A stretch of DNA of 64,000 bases from Paraburkholderia humisilvae (GCF_902859855.1 NZ_CADIKH010000012.1:124001-188000); one strand, 5' to 3'; positions 36,870 to 46,166 are shown, counted from the first letter of the stretch. A program made the numbers and translations. Notes: a model not told the origin generated them from the letters alone.

Positions 36870-38183
36870 TTACTCGCCGGCCGGCACCGGCTGCGGCGCG
36901 GCTTCGAGCAGGGTCGCGATGCGCGCGGGGCCGATCGGAGGACGCGCCTGCGCCGTGTTCCAGCCGAAATACACCTCGGCCGCGGTTGCGCAGATACGCC
37001 CTTGGCAAGGCCCCATCCCGCAGCGCGTCTGCAGTTTCGCGTCGCGCCAGTTCGTGTGCTCGCGCACGTCCGCACAGGTGACATCCTCACAACGACACAG
37101 CACGGTATGGTCGGATGGCAACGCGCGTGCTGCTTCGCCAAGCGCGAATGCGGTCTCGACGCGTCGCGCGAAGCGCTGCCAGCGATCACGGCGCGCTTGC
37201 AGCGGTCTCGCTTCACGTGTCGCGCCAGCCGCGTTCAGGCCGGCGATCTCCCCGGCCACGATTGCCAGCTCCATGCCGCCAATGCCCGTACACTCGCCCG
37301 CGGCAAAAACATGATCGAGCGATGTGCGCTGCGCGTCGTCGACGATCAGCGTGCTGCCCGCCGCGGGATCGCGGCGGATCGCACAGCCAAGCGCTTCGCC
37401 GAGCGTCACGTTCGGCACGAGCCCGTAACCGCACGCGATACGATCGCAATCGAGTACGACGTCGCATGCGGCATCGTGGCTGCGACCGCGGCGAATTCTG
37501 ACCTGCTCGACACAGCCATCGCCGAGCGCCTCGCGCACGACGCTGCCGGTCCAGTAGCGCAGCCCGGCCAAGCCGCGCGTCAGCTGCGCGGCCTGCCATA
37601 GCTTCGACGGCGTCGCAGCCAGCCCGATGCCGAAGCGCGCAACAGCCGTCCATGGCGCCTGCTCGACGACGGCGATCACCTGCGCGCCCGCTTGCCGTGC
37701 GGTCGCGAGCGACGCAATCAGCAGCGGGCCGCTGCCCGCGATCACGATCCGCTCACCGCGCACCGGCACACCGCCTTTGATCAGCGCCTGCAGACCACCG
37801 GCACCGGTCACACCGGGCAAGGTCCAGCCGTCAAATGGCAGCAGCCGCTCGCGTGCGCCGGTCGCGAGAATCAAGCGGTCGTAGCCGAGTTCGAGTGCGC
37901 CGCTCCCGGCTGATTCAACGAGAAAACGGCGCTCATCGAGCGGCGCGACGACACGCGCGGCGGACAGCAGTGAAACGTGACGGGCGGCGCGCAATGCGGC
38001 AAGACGCTCGGTCAACGCCCGCGCCGGCGGATGCGCGGGGCCGTTGCGCCACACCTGGCCGCCCGCGCGCGGGTTGTCGTCGAGCACCGCGACGCGCGCG
38101 CCCTGCCGCGCGGCCGCGCGCGCGGCGCTGAGACCTGCGGGGCCGGCGCCTACGACGACCACGTCATACTGTTGTTGGTTCAT
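36870..38183 (-). CDS. lhpE: D-hydroxyproline dehydrogenase, NAD(P)/FAD-binding subunit (HcnB-like)
   Basis: 437 residues. An FAD-binding motif VVVVGAGPAGLSAARAAARQGARVAVLDD opens the protein, a second nucleotide site IVIAGSGPLLIASLATARQAGAQVIAV is in the middle, and a C-terminal [2Fe-2S] domain has the cysteines of LCRCEDVTC and TRCGMGPCQGRIC. This is the larger partner of HcnBC/SoxA-like oxidoreductases, passing electrons from the substrate-oxidising subunit to the membrane chain. It starts seven bases after the ferredoxin-like subunit. The symbol follows Pseudomonas aeruginosa lhp usage by analogy. Confidence 0.85.
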   Translation of the reverse strand: MNQQQYDVVVVGAGPAGLSAARAAARQGARVAVLDDNPRAGGQVWRNGPAHPPARALTERLAALRAARHVSLLSAARVVAPLDERRFLVESAGSGALELGYDRLILATGARERLLPFDGWTLPGVTGAGGLQALIKGGVPVRGERIVIAGSGPLLIASLATARQAGAQVIAVVEQAPWTAVARFGIGLAATPSKLWQAAQLTRGLAGLRYWTGSVVREALGDGCVEQVRIRRGRSHDAACDVVLDCDRIACGYGLVPNVTLGEALGCAIRRDPAAGSTLIVDDAQRTSLDHVFAAGECTGIGGMELAIVAGEIAGLNAAGATREARPLQARRDRWQRFARRVETAFALGEAARALPSDHTVLCRCEDVTCADVREHTNWRDAKLQTRCGMGPCQGRICATAAEVYFGWNTAQARPPIGPARIATLLEAAPQPVPAGE

Positions 38184-38189
38184 ATCGCC

Positions 38190-38459
38190 TCAGCGCGGCC
38201 CGGTCGTTTCGATTACCTGCCCATCGCGGCACAGCGTCTGGCATGCAAGCGTGTGCGCGACCGCGTCGATTGTCACGCGGCATTCCTGGCACACGCCCAT
38301 TCCGCACAGCGCGGTGCGCGGCGCGCCGCTTACCGATGTGCGCGTGCCTGCAATGCCCGCATTGGCCGCGAGCGCGGCCGCCACGGTCGAACCCGCGGGA
38401 ACATCGAGCGCGTGCCCGTCGATGATGACTCGCACGCGAACTTCCCTGGTGTCATGCAT
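38190..38459 (-). CDS. lhpF: D-hydroxyproline dehydrogenase, (2Fe-2S)-binding subunit (HcnA-like)
   Basis: 89 residues. Ferredoxin-like fold with VRVIIDGHALDVPAGSTVAAAL, the cluster motif CGMGVCQEC and a fourth cysteine in LACQT. It carries electrons between the two flavoprotein subunits. The ATG at 38459 overlaps the stop of the preceding gene by 8 bp, strong evidence of translational coupling. A longer open frame to 38558 is ruled out because it would lie inside the neighbour. Confidence 0.87.
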   Translation of the reverse strand: MHDTREVRVRVIIDGHALDVPAGSTVAAALAANAGIAGTRTSVSGAPRTALCGMGVCQECRVTIDAVAHTLACQTLCRDGQVIETTGPR

Positions 38460-39594
38460 GACAAACTCCGAGCGCAAAGCGCGCGGGCAGGTACGGTTCG
38501 ACAGGAATAGCAGCGCTGCCGCCGGTGATCTGCGCGGCGAGCAATTGCGCAGTGCCAAGCGATGTCGTCACGCCCAGCCCTTCGTGGCCAACCGCCAGCC
38601 AGACGCTGTCCGCAAGGCTATCTGCGCCGCAAGGGTCGGCACGACCGATCAACGGCAAGCCGTCCGGTGTCGCGGCGCGAAAGCCGGTCCACGCACGTAG
38701 GCCGTTCAGATCGGGTAATGCGGGCAGATAGCGCGCCGCCCGGCGCAGCATCTGCGCGAGCACCGGCATATCGACCGCAGGGTCCGTTGTGTCGAATTGC
38801 CGCGACGAGCCGATCAGCAACTGTCCGGTCGGGCGCGGCTGCGCATTGAACGCGACGGAGGTGCCCGTCGCATGATGCGCGCTCTTGATGTAGCCCAGTT
38901 CCAGCAGTTCATGCCGGATGAGGCCGGGATAGCGATCGGTGATCAGCAGATGGCCTTTCTTCGGTTGCAGCGGCAACGACCGCACCAGGTCGGTCGCGTC
39001 GATGCCGTTTGCGACAACCACATGGGCGGCCTCGATACGTTCGCCGTCCGCCAGCATGACGGACCGCGCCTCGGCCGACACCGCCCGCGCGCCAAGCCGC
39101 AGCTCGATTCGCGCAGCGGCCGGCGATTCCTTCAGCAGCCACTGCGTGACCGCCGGCGCATAGACAATGCTGTCCTGCTCGATCAGCAAGCCGCCCGCCA
39201 TGCCGTGCGCCAACGCCGGTTCGCACGCACGCAGCGCGCTCGAGTCGAGCAGTTGCGCGTCCACGCCTTGCGCCGCGAACGCGTCGTGCATCGCGCGCGC
39301 GGCTTGCCATTCTGCGTCATCCTCCGCAACCCACAGCGTGCCGCAGCGTGAAAACGCATCGCGTGCGCGCAGCCGCGGTGCCAGCTCCAGCCATAAATCA
39401 CGCGAGTAGCGGGTCAGCGCGAACTCCGCCGCCGACTCGTGCATCACGACGATATGCCCCATGCCCGCCGCGGTTGCGCCGCCACCGATGCCGTGCGCAT
39501 CCAGCACCGTGACATGCAAGCCGCGCGCGGCCAGTTCCGCCGCGCAGGCCGCGCCCACGATGCCTGCGCCGACAATCAGTGCATCCGCTTTCAT
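38452..39594 (-). CDS. lhpB: D-hydroxyproline dehydrogenase, substrate-oxidising FAD subunit (HcnC/DadA-like)
   Basis: 380 residues of the DAO family. The FAD site is DALIVGAGIVGAACAAELAARGLHVTVLD with GGGATAAGMGHIVVM, and the C-terminus has TGFRAATPDGLPLIG and GHEGLGVTTSLGTAQLLA. It probably oxidises cis-4-hydroxy-D-proline to pyrroline-4-hydroxy-2-carboxylate. GAGG six bases before the ATG at 39594 sets the start; the frame is open further upstream into the epimerase gene but is not coding there. Second gene of lhpA-B-F-E. Confidence 0.86.
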   Translation of the reverse strand: MKADALIVGAGIVGAACAAELAARGLHVTVLDAHGIGGGATAAGMGHIVVMHESAAEFALTRYSRDLWLELAPRLRARDAFSRCGTLWVAEDDAEWQAARAMHDAFAAQGVDAQLLDSSALRACEPALAHGMAGGLLIEQDSIVYAPAVTQWLLKESPAAARIELRLGARAVSAEARSVMLADGERIEAAHVVVANGIDATDLVRSLPLQPKKGHLLITDRYPGLIRHELLELGYIKSAHHATGTSVAFNAQPRPTGQLLIGSSRQFDTTDPAVDMPVLAQMLRRAARYLPALPDLNGLRAWTGFRAATPDGLPLIGRADPCGADSLADSVWLAVGHEGLGVTTSLGTAQLLAAQITGGSAAIPVEPYLPARFALGVCHA

Positions 39595-39691
39595 CGACTG
39601 CCTCGCGTTCCTGCTGCCTCGCCCTTCCTGCGCCTTACGGTTGCGCGCGCAACGGATGATGCAGCCACCGCCCGTCTGCTGATCGCTAACG

Positions 39692-40648
39692 TCATCGCGC
39701 CGGAATGCCCCACGCGAACGGGTCGCTTGCGTCGAAGCACAAGCGGCTTTCCGCCATGATGTGCGCGTGACCGGTAATAGTCGGCACGATCGCCACCATC
39801 CCGTCGACGGCGTCCGCCGGCACATAGCTCGCGTCGAATACGCTGCCGATGATGCTTTCCTGGCGCCACACCGCGCCCGGCGCGAGCTTGCCGTCTGCCG
39901 CGAGGCACGCAACCTTCGCGCTCGTCCCGGTGCCGCACGGCGAGCGGTCATAGGCATTGCCGGGGCATAGCACGAAGCTGCGGCTGTCGATGCCCTCGCG
40001 CGAGCCGGGTCCGAACAGCTCGATGTGGTCGATATAGCCGCCGGCCGCCCCCGTGATGCCCGACGCGTCCAGCGCATCGCGCATCGCCGACGTGAAGGCG
40101 GTCAGTTCAGCGATATGCGCGGGCTCCAGCACGCGCTGATGATTCGCGACGAGGAAAAACCAGTTGCCGCCCCACGCAATATCGCCGGTGAAGGTGCCGT
40201 AACCCGGCACGTCCACGTTCACGTCCTTCCGATAGCGGTACGACGGCACGTTGCGCACCGATACGCTCAGATCGTGGTTCAGCGTCGCTTCGACGATGCC
40301 GACCGGCGTCGCGATCTTGTGCTGACCCGGGCCGACGCGTCCAATATGCGCGAGCGACACGACCAGTCCGATCGTCCCGTGCCCGCACATGCCGAGATAA
40401 CCGACATTGTTGAAAAAGATTACGCCTGCCGCGCATTCCGGATCATCCGGCTCGCACAGCAGCGCACCGACGACGACGTCCGAGCCGCGCGGCTCGGTCA
40501 CGATGCCGGCCCGCCAGCTATCGAAGCAGGTGCGAAAAACATCAAGACGCTCGGCGAGCGTGCCGCTGCCGAGGTCGGGACCGCCGGACACGACGAGCCG
40601 CGTGGGCTCGCCGCCGGTGTGCGAATCGATAACGTTCAGGGTTTTCAT
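39692..40648 (-). CDS. lhpA: 4-hydroxyproline 2-epimerase
   Basis: 318-residue proline-racemase-family enzyme turning trans-4-hydroxy-L-proline into cis-4-hydroxy-D-proline. Both catalytic cysteines of the two-base mechanism are present: C88 in MCGHGTIG and C238 in SPCGTGTSA. Having Cys at both places separates it from trans-3-hydroxyproline dehydratases, which have Ser/Thr at the first or another residue at one site. The N-terminus [14 protein letters not shown] is canonical. It starts the operon; the dehydrogenase genes lie just downstream, and the deaminase is divergent. Confidence 0.93.
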   Translation of the reverse strand: MKTLNVIDSHTGGEPTRLVVSGGPDLGSGTLAERLDVFRTCFDSWRAGIVTEPRGSDVVVGALLCEPDDPECAAGVIFFNNVGYLGMCGHGTIGLVVSLAHIGRVGPGQHKIATPVGIVEATLNHDLSVSVRNVPSYRYRKDVNVDVPGYGTFTGDIAWGGNWFFLVANHQRVLEPAHIAELTAFTSAMRDALDASGITGAAGGYIDHIELFGPGSREGIDSRSFVLCPGNAYDRSPCGTGTSAKVACLAADGKLAPGAVWRQESIIGSVFDASYVPADAVDGMVAIVPTITGHAHIMAESRLCFDASDPFAWGIPAR

Positions 40649-41028
40649 GGCGACATGTTAGGAATGCGGCACGCGCGAGTCTTGACGCCGCTGCGCGCCG
40701 ATTATGACGATTTCAGCATAACGACTGCTACTGTGCGCAATGGTAGCAAACGCGCGCGGCAGCCATTGCGGATCGAGTCTGAACAAGTATGCCGAGAGCG
40801 TCGCCGAGGTCCGCAAGTCTCGACGATCGCTTTGCCGCTACGCCGCTCGTTGGCGCACCTGGTGACAACCCCAATTCCCCGAAAAGTCCATTTCGAAGGG
40901 GATCAGGACGCCTATGCAAGTGCTCATGACTATGCCGAAATCGTCATGCGACACGCGCGAATCGCGCAAGACGGCGGAATTTTCCCTGCTTACACTGCGA
41001 TCGATTCATCAACATCAGGAGAGCAGTC
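40649..41028. other. Divergent control region of hydroxyproline genes
   Basis: 380 bp between lhpA and the divergent deaminase gene. It contains the inverted repeat listed at 40726-40748. No protein or RNA gene is visible; the left part is AT-richer than the right. Both operons probably start here. Confidence 0.5.
40726..40748. promoter_or_regulatory. Inverted repeat in hydroxyproline control region
   Basis: TGCTAC (40726-40731), 11-bp spacer and GTAGCA (40743-40748) form a perfect 6-bp dyad about 80-100 bp before lhpA. AraC proteins more often use direct repeats, so the binding protein is uncertain. Confidence 0.4.
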
Positions 41029-41934
41029 GTGGCGCACATCTGGGAAGGCGTAATGCCCGCCGTCACCACCAAATTCAACGCGGATTTCAGCATAGACCGC
41101 GCGTGGACGAAGAAGAACATCGAGGCACAGATCGACGCGGGTGTCGACGGCATCATCGTATGCGGCTCGCTCGGCGAAGCGTCGACGCTTTCCCTCGATG
41201 AAAAGCTGCAAGTGCTCGATATCGCCGTCGAAGCGTCACATGGCCGCGTGCCGGTGCTGCTGACGATCGCCGAAAACAGCACGCTCGACGCGTGCCGCCA
41301 GGCGCAAGCGGGCGCGCGGCACGGCGCCGCCGGCTATATGGTACTGCCGGGCCTGCGCTATCTGTCGGACCGCCGCGAAACGCTCAACCACTTCCGGATG
41401 GTTGCAAACGCAAGCAGTCTGCCGCTGATGATCTACAACAATCCGCTTGCGTACGGTGTCGATATGACGCCCGACATGTTCGCGGAAATCGCCGATGAAA
41501 AGAAGATCGTCGCGATCAAGGAATCGTGTGGCGACGTGCGGCGCGTGACCGATCTGATCAACGCGGTCGGCGACCGTTACTCGATCATGTGCGGCGTCGA
41601 CAACCTCGCGCTCGAAGCCATGCTGATGGGTGCGCACGGCTGGGTCGCCGGGCTCGTTTGCGCGTTCCCGCACGAGACGGTGACGATCTACAAGCTGTTC
41701 AAGGCAGGCCGCGTCGAAGAAGCGCGCGCGATCTATCGCTGGTTCGCGCCGCTGCTCGCGCTCGACGTATCCGCCAAGCTTGTGCAGAACATCAAGCTCG
41801 CCGAAGCGATCGTCGGCCTTGGCACCGAGCCGGTGCGCCCGCCGCGTCTGCCGCTCGTCGGCGACGAGCGCAAAGCCGTTGAGGCGCTGATCCGCCGCTC
41901 GATCGAATCGCGACCGGCGCTGCCAAAGCTGTAA
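41029..41934 (+). CDS. lhpC: 1-pyrroline-4-hydroxy-2-carboxylate deaminase (DapA family)
   Basis: 301 residues, TIM-barrel aldolase family. The Schiff-base lysine is K164 in VAIKESCGD and the proton-relay tyrosine Y136 in LMIYNNP; the phosphate-free substrate loop GSLGEASTLS is like other deaminases. In the pathway it converts pyrroline-4-hydroxy-2-carboxylate to alpha-ketoglutarate semialdehyde and ammonia. The start is GTG with AGGAG seven bases upstream. The next enzyme, a semialdehyde dehydrogenase, is not beside it. Dihydrodipicolinate synthase itself is unlikely given the neighbours. Confidence 0.87.
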   Translation: MAHIWEGVMPAVTTKFNADFSIDRAWTKKNIEAQIDAGVDGIIVCGSLGEASTLSLDEKLQVLDIAVEASHGRVPVLLTIAENSTLDACRQAQAGARHGAAGYMVLPGLRYLSDRRETLNHFRMVANASSLPLMIYNNPLAYGVDMTPDMFAEIADEKKIVAIKESCGDVRRVTDLINAVGDRYSIMCGVDNLALEAMLMGAHGWVAGLVCAFPHETVTIYKLFKAGRVEEARAIYRWFAPLLALDVSAKLVQNIKLAEAIVGLGTEPVRPPRLPLVGDERKAVEALIRRSIESRPALPKL

Positions 41935-42088
41935 GCGTCTGTGTTTTCACGTTAAGCGCAACACCCGCGGCGTGCCGTAAGCGCACGCCGCAGTCCGGCA
42001 TTCGCACCATAACGCTTGTCAACCCACGCACCGGTCATATGCATTGCATGCGTCACGCCTGCGTTCATTCCTACACGGGGGAGTCACA

Positions 42089-43231
42089 GTGAAGCTCAAG
42101 ATATCGCATATCGTGATCGCATCGGCGCTCGCGTGGGCAAGCGGCGCGCAAGCCGCGGACGCCGACGTCGTGAAGATCGGTTTTGCCGCGCCGCTGACCG
42201 GCCAGCAATCGAACTACGGCACCGACATGCAAAAGGGCGCGCAGCTCGCGATCGACGATTTCAACGCGATGCATCCGGTGATCGGCGGCAAGCCGGTCAC
42301 CTTCGCGTTGACGTCTGAAGACGACCAGGCCGATCCGCGCACGGGCACGACGGTCGCGCAGCGCTTGATCGACGACGGCGTGCGCGGCATCATCGGCCAC
42401 TTCAATTCGGGCACCAGCATTCCCGCGTCCGACCTGTATAACCGCGCGGGACTGCCGCAGGTTTCGATGGCGACCTCGCCGGTCTACACCGCACGCGGCT
42501 ACAAGACCACCTACCGGCTGCTGACGAGCGATTCGCAAGCCGGCAGCATCATGGGGGCGTATGTGGTGAAGCGCATGAACTACAAGCGTATTGCGATCAT
42601 CGATGATCGCACCGCCTATGGCCAGGGCATCGCCGACGAGTTCGCCGCGGCCGTGACGGCGGCCGGCGGCACCGTGATCAAGCGTGACTTCACGAATGAC
42701 AAGGCGCTGGATTTCTCCGCCATCCTGACCAACATGAAGGGCTTGAACCCGGACGCGATCTTCTACGGCGGCGGCGACGCGCAATCGTCGCCGATGATCC
42801 GCAAGATGCGCCAGCTCGGCATCAAGTCGGCGTTCATCACCGGCGAGATGTCGAAGTCGCCGACTTTCCTGAAGGTCGGCGGCAGCGCGGCCGAAGGCTC
42901 GATCGTGTATATGGGCGGGCTGCCGAAAGAGAAGATGCCGGGCTTTGCCGGTTTCGAAGCACGCTACAAGGCACGCTTCCACGAAGACCCGGTCACGTAC
43001 TCGCCTTACTCGTATGACGGCACAATCGCGCTTCTGACCGCGATGAAGGACGCGAACTCGACCGACCCGAAGGTCTATACGTCGTGGCTCGACAAGGTGA
43101 ACCTCAAGGGCGTCACGTCAAACGGCATCGCGTATGACACGAAGGGCGATTTAAAGGACGCGCCGGTCACGATCTACAAGGTGGAAAAAGGTGCGTTCGT
43201 GCCGATGGACACAATCGGCGGGAAGAGCTGA
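42089..43231 (+). CDS. Branched-chain/hydroxyproline-type ABC periplasmic binding protein
   Basis: 380 residues. The signal peptide MKLKISHIVIASALAWASGAQA precedes VVKIGFAAPLTGQQSNYGTDMQKGAQLAIDDFN, the usual opening of LivJ-like type I binding proteins; RVTSED-like and AIIDDRTAYGQGIADEF segments follow. The start is GTG at 42089 with GGGGGAG upstream. No LivHMGF permease or ATPase genes are near, so it must work with a transporter encoded elsewhere. Position after the deaminase suggests that hydroxyproline is the ligand (inference). A GC hairpin without T run (43252-43273) follows. Confidence 0.85.
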   Translation: MKLKISHIVIASALAWASGAQAADADVVKIGFAAPLTGQQSNYGTDMQKGAQLAIDDFNAMHPVIGGKPVTFALTSEDDQADPRTGTTVAQRLIDDGVRGIIGHFNSGTSIPASDLYNRAGLPQVSMATSPVYTARGYKTTYRLLTSDSQAGSIMGAYVVKRMNYKRIAIIDDRTAYGQGIADEFAAAVTAAGGTVIKRDFTNDKALDFSAILTNMKGLNPDAIFYGGGDAQSSPMIRKMRQLGIKSAFITGEMSKSPTFLKVGGSAAEGSIVYMGGLPKEKMPGFAGFEARYKARFHEDPVTYSPYSYDGTIALLTAMKDANSTDPKVYTSWLDKVNLKGVTSNGIAYDTKGDLKDAPVTIYKVEKGAFVPMDTIGGKS

Positions 43232-43288
43232 TCGAACGAGAGGTGGATGCAGCGCGCGGCCCGTGCCGCGCGCGTGGTTGATCCGTGA

Positions 43289-44029
43289 TCAGGCGACGGC
43301 CGGCTCGATCGCCTCAGCGGGTTGCGCCGCCGCGTCGTCCTCCGGACGCACGCATAGCAGCCGGTAACCGCTCTTGTACACCGGCTGCAGACGGTAATCG
43401 TTGTGAGCCTCGATCTGCAGCAGCAGACGCAGGCGCGATACGTGGCTATCGATGGTGCGCGTGACCTCGCGGAACTCACGTCCCCACACCATCGCGAAGA
43501 TATGGTCGCGCGACAGCACGCGGCCCACATTAGAAAAGAACAGCGACGCGAGACGATACTGCGTGCCCGACAACTGAATCGGCTTGCCGCGCAACTTGAC
43601 GACCTGGCGACGCGTGTCGAAATGATACGGGCCAACGTCAAAGCTCGTGACACCAAACCGCTCCGGATACGAGCGCCGCAACAGCGCGGTGACCCGTTCG
43701 CGAAACTCGGCGATGCGGAGCGGAAACGTCAGATAGTCGTCCGCACCGCTCGCCAGCGCGCGCACGACGTTCTCCTCGGAACCCTCGGTGGAGACGAATA
43801 TCACCGGCACGCGGTCCCCGCTCACCGCACGCGTCGACTTCAATACGTCGACCCCGGACATTCGCACGCCATGCCAGTCAAGCACCAGCAGGTCCGCGGT
43901 GGAGCGTGCCAGCGCTTTGGACATCGTCAAACCGTCGTCATAGACCATGCAGCTATGACCCGCCTGCACAAGAACGCGCTCCAACTGCTTGCTTCGCACC
44001 GGATCGCGTTGAAGGATTGCTATACGCAT
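43289..44029 (-). CDS. OmpR/PhoB-type response regulator with degenerate receiver
   Basis: 246 residues: receiver (1-120) and a winged helix (about 128-230) with VVKLRGKPIQLSGTQYRLASLFFSN and TIDSHVSRLRLLLQI. The phosphoacceptor is likely D51 (LLVLDWHG). The switch lysine of the usual DDYLTKP motif is replaced by Phe102 (DDYLTFP), and the acidic pair near the N-terminus is reduced to one Asp (ILQRDP). No sensor kinase gene is adjacent. It may act independently of phosphorylation. Divergent from the DHA2 exporter. Confidence 0.85.
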   Translation of the reverse strand: MRIAILQRDPVRSKQLERVLVQAGHSCMVYDDGLTMSKALARSTADLLVLDWHGVRMSGVDVLKSTRAVSGDRVPVIFVSTEGSEENVVRALASGADDYLTFPLRIAEFRERVTALLRRSYPERFGVTSFDVGPYHFDTRRQVVKLRGKPIQLSGTQYRLASLFFSNVGRVLSRDHIFAMVWGREFREVTRTIDSHVSRLRLLLQIEAHNDYRLQPVYKSGYRLLCVRPEDDAAAQPAEAIEPAVA

Positions 44030-44207
44030 TGTAAAAATTCTCGACTAGTAGCCTCGGTGGCGATTCTCTGGGCACGAAATAATCATGCCCATAAGATCAG
44101 TCTGAATTTGCATATGCTGCGCAGTGTCGGACGCGATCCGGCTACACCCGACCACGCACCGATATTTCGCAAGAGTCCGAAACGTTGCGACAGCCGGCGG
44201 CCCTACC

Positions 44208-45698
44208 ATGGGTCGTATGAAGACCCTATCCCTTTCCCCCTCGTCCCAGCCGTCGCCTTCGTCACGTTTGACACCCGCGCTGGCGCGGATCGTCGCGACA
44301 GTCAGCGTCGGCTTCGTCGTCACCCAGCTCGACGTCACGATCGTCAACGTCGCGCTCGCGCGCATCGGCGCCGATCTGCATGCGAACGTCACCGCGCTGC
44401 AGTGGATCGTCGATGCCTATACGCTCGCGTTCGCGGTGCTCATGCTGTCGGCGGGCGCGCTCGGTGACCGGTACGGCGCGCGGCGGATCTTCGCGGGTGG
44501 CATTGCGTTATTCGCCTGCGCGTCGCTGCTATGCGGGCTCGCCGTGAATGACGCGCTGCTGGTCGCCGCACGCGCCTGCCAGGGTGTCGGTGCGGCCGCG
44601 ATGCTGCCGAACTCGCTCGCGCTGCTCAATCAGTCATGCGCGCACGATCCGAAGCTGCGTGCGCGTGCGGTCGGCCTGTGGACCGCCGCCGGTGCGATCT
44701 CGATTGCCGCAGGCCCGGTCGTCGGCGGCGTGCTGATCGACATGTTCGGTTGGCGCAGCATCTTTCTCGTGAACTTGCCGTTGTGCGCGGCCGGCCTCGC
44801 CGCCACGTTCGCGTGGCTGCCGAAGCCGGCGCCGGCCAGCGCGCGCGTGCCGCCCACGGCCGATGGTTCAGCGCGCGGCATCGACCCGCTCGGCCAGTTC
44901 CTCGCGATCATTGCGTTGACCGCGTTCACCGGCGCGGTCATCGAGTGGCGGCCGCTCGGGATTGCCCATCCGCTCGTCGCGGGCGGCCTCGGCGTCGCGC
45001 TGGCCGCCGCGCTCGCCTTTATCGCGACCGAGCGGCGCACCGTTGCGCCGATGCTGCCACTGACGCTGTTCAGCAACCGGACCTTTAGCGCCGCAGTGCT
45101 GTTCGGCGTGTGCGTGAATCTGACGTACTACGGCGTCGTGTTCGTGCTGAGCCTGTTCTTGCAAAGCGCGCGCGGCGACACGCCGCTGCAGGCAGGCCTG
45201 GTATTCCTGCCGTTGACCGGTGGCTTTCTGATTTCGAATGTCGTGAGTGGCTGGGTCGTCGGCCGCTTCGGCTCGCGCGTGCCGATGCTCGCCGGCGCAC
45301 TGGTTGCCGCGCTAGGCTACGGCCTGTTGCAACGAGTGAATGCGCATAGCCCGCTGTGGGCACTGCTGGTGCCGTTCCTGCTGATCCCGTCCGGCATGGG
45401 GCTCGCGGTGCCCGCGATGACAACCGCGGTGCTTGCTTCAACGGATGCACGACGCGCGGGCACGGCTTCCGCGGTGCTGAACACCGCGCGCCAGGCGGGC
45501 GGCGCGGTCGGCGTCGCCGCGTTCGGTGCGCTGGCGAGCGGCTCGCAAGCCGCGCATGTCGTGGCCGGCCTGCATACCGCGACGACCGTTTCGACTGTCG
45601 TGCTGCTGATTGCCGCGGCGCTCGCACGCTGCATCGAACCGCATCCACATACACGTGCGCCGTGCGAATCGCAGGCATCGCAACGCGGCTCGACTTAG
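44208..45698 (+). CDS. DHA2-family MFS multidrug exporter
   Basis: About 496 residues with 14 predicted membrane helices. Motif A reads GALGDRYGARRIFAGG, the antiporter motif C region AGAISIAAGPVVGGVLIDMFGWRSIFLVNLP is intact, and helix 1 has the DHA2 signature TQLDVTIVNVALARIGADL. It probably exports toxic compounds by proton exchange; no specificity is readable. No TetR or membrane-fusion gene is adjacent. The start could be 44208 or 44217, both with weak ribosome sites. A 5-bp dyad GGGCA-N11-TGCCC lies at 44070-44090 in the divergent gap. Confidence 0.87.
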   Translation: MGRMKTLSLSPSSQPSPSSRLTPALARIVATVSVGFVVTQLDVTIVNVALARIGADLHANVTALQWIVDAYTLAFAVLMLSAGALGDRYGARRIFAGGIALFACASLLCGLAVNDALLVAARACQGVGAAAMLPNSLALLNQSCAHDPKLRARAVGLWTAAGAISIAAGPVVGGVLIDMFGWRSIFLVNLPLCAAGLAATFAWLPKPAPASARVPPTADGSARGIDPLGQFLAIIALTAFTGAVIEWRPLGIAHPLVAGGLGVALAAALAFIATERRTVAPMLPLTLFSNRTFSAAVLFGVCVNLTYYGVVFVLSLFLQSARGDTPLQAGLVFLPLTGGFLISNVVSGWVVGRFGSRVPMLAGALVAALGYGLLQRVNAHSPLWALLVPFLLIPSGMGLAVPAMTTAVLASTDARRAGTASAVLNTARQAGGAVGVAAFGALASGSQAAHVVAGLHTATTVSTVVLLIAAALARCIEPHPHTRAPCESQASQRGST

Positions 45699-45717
45699 AC
45701 CCAACCGTGAAAACAGC

Positions 45718-45750
45718 GACGCCCGCGATATGACTCATCTCGCGGGCGTC
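45718..45750. terminator. Hairpin terminator between convergent genes
   Basis: GACGCCCGCGA (45718-45728) pairs with TCGCGGGCGTC (45740-45750). On the reverse strand it is followed by GCTGTTTTC, a short T run, so it works best for the gene at 45804-46076; it may also stop the exporter transcript. Confidence 0.65.
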
Positions 45751-45803
45751 TGATCGCGCGGCGCATCGATGACAGCGCCACGCACGATCGTTTTCTGTCC
45801 ATC

Positions 45804-46076
45804 CTACAAACTCACTTCCTGAATCTGGCCGGTATCGAGCGCCTTTTCGATCAGCCCTTCGCTTTGTGTCTTGCGAATCGCGTTCGCGACAAGGTCCGCG
45901 GGTTCTTCGATCTCCGCCTTGACCTTACCGAGCAAACCGGAAGCGTCGAGAATGACGAGCGTCTTGGCCGAATCGGCCTGACTGATGATGACGCGATGCG
46001 GCGTCGGCCCTTCGCCCAGGCTCGCACAAAACTGCAACACCTGGCCGCCGATCAATTGGTCGAAAGCTTGAATCAT
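45804..46076 (-). CDS. Conserved hypothetical protein, 90 aa
   Basis: 90 residues with no signal peptide or membrane segment. It has a beta-rich first half (HRVIISQADSAKTLVILDASGLLGKVK) and helical second half (DLVANAIRKTQSEGLIEKALDTGQIQEV). I do not recognise a family. AAGGAG seven bases before the ATG supports it as a real gene. It is followed by a terminator and preceded by the DoxX-family gene 90 bp away on the same strand. Confidence 0.7.
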   Translation of the reverse strand: MIQAFDQLIGGQVLQFCASLGEGPTPHRVIISQADSAKTLVILDASGLLGKVKAEIEEPADLVANAIRKTQSEGLIEKALDTGQIQEVSL

Positions 46077-46166
46077 TGCGTGCTCCTTGTCCGCTCAAAA
46101 CGGTTCGCTGGATGCCATCGCACCGACAGTCGCGGCCGGTGCCGGTTCATCCAATACGAGGCCCCA

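Noticed and set aside
36545..37216. 223-codon open frame on the - strand between the AraC and dehydrogenase genes
   Set aside because: It overlaps both real genes in another frame and is low-complexity Arg/Ala/Ser; only 174 bp of it is truly intergenic.
43252..43273. GC-rich hairpin after the amino-acid-binding protein gene as intrinsic terminator
   Set aside because: The 9-bp stem is perfect, but no T run follows on either strand.
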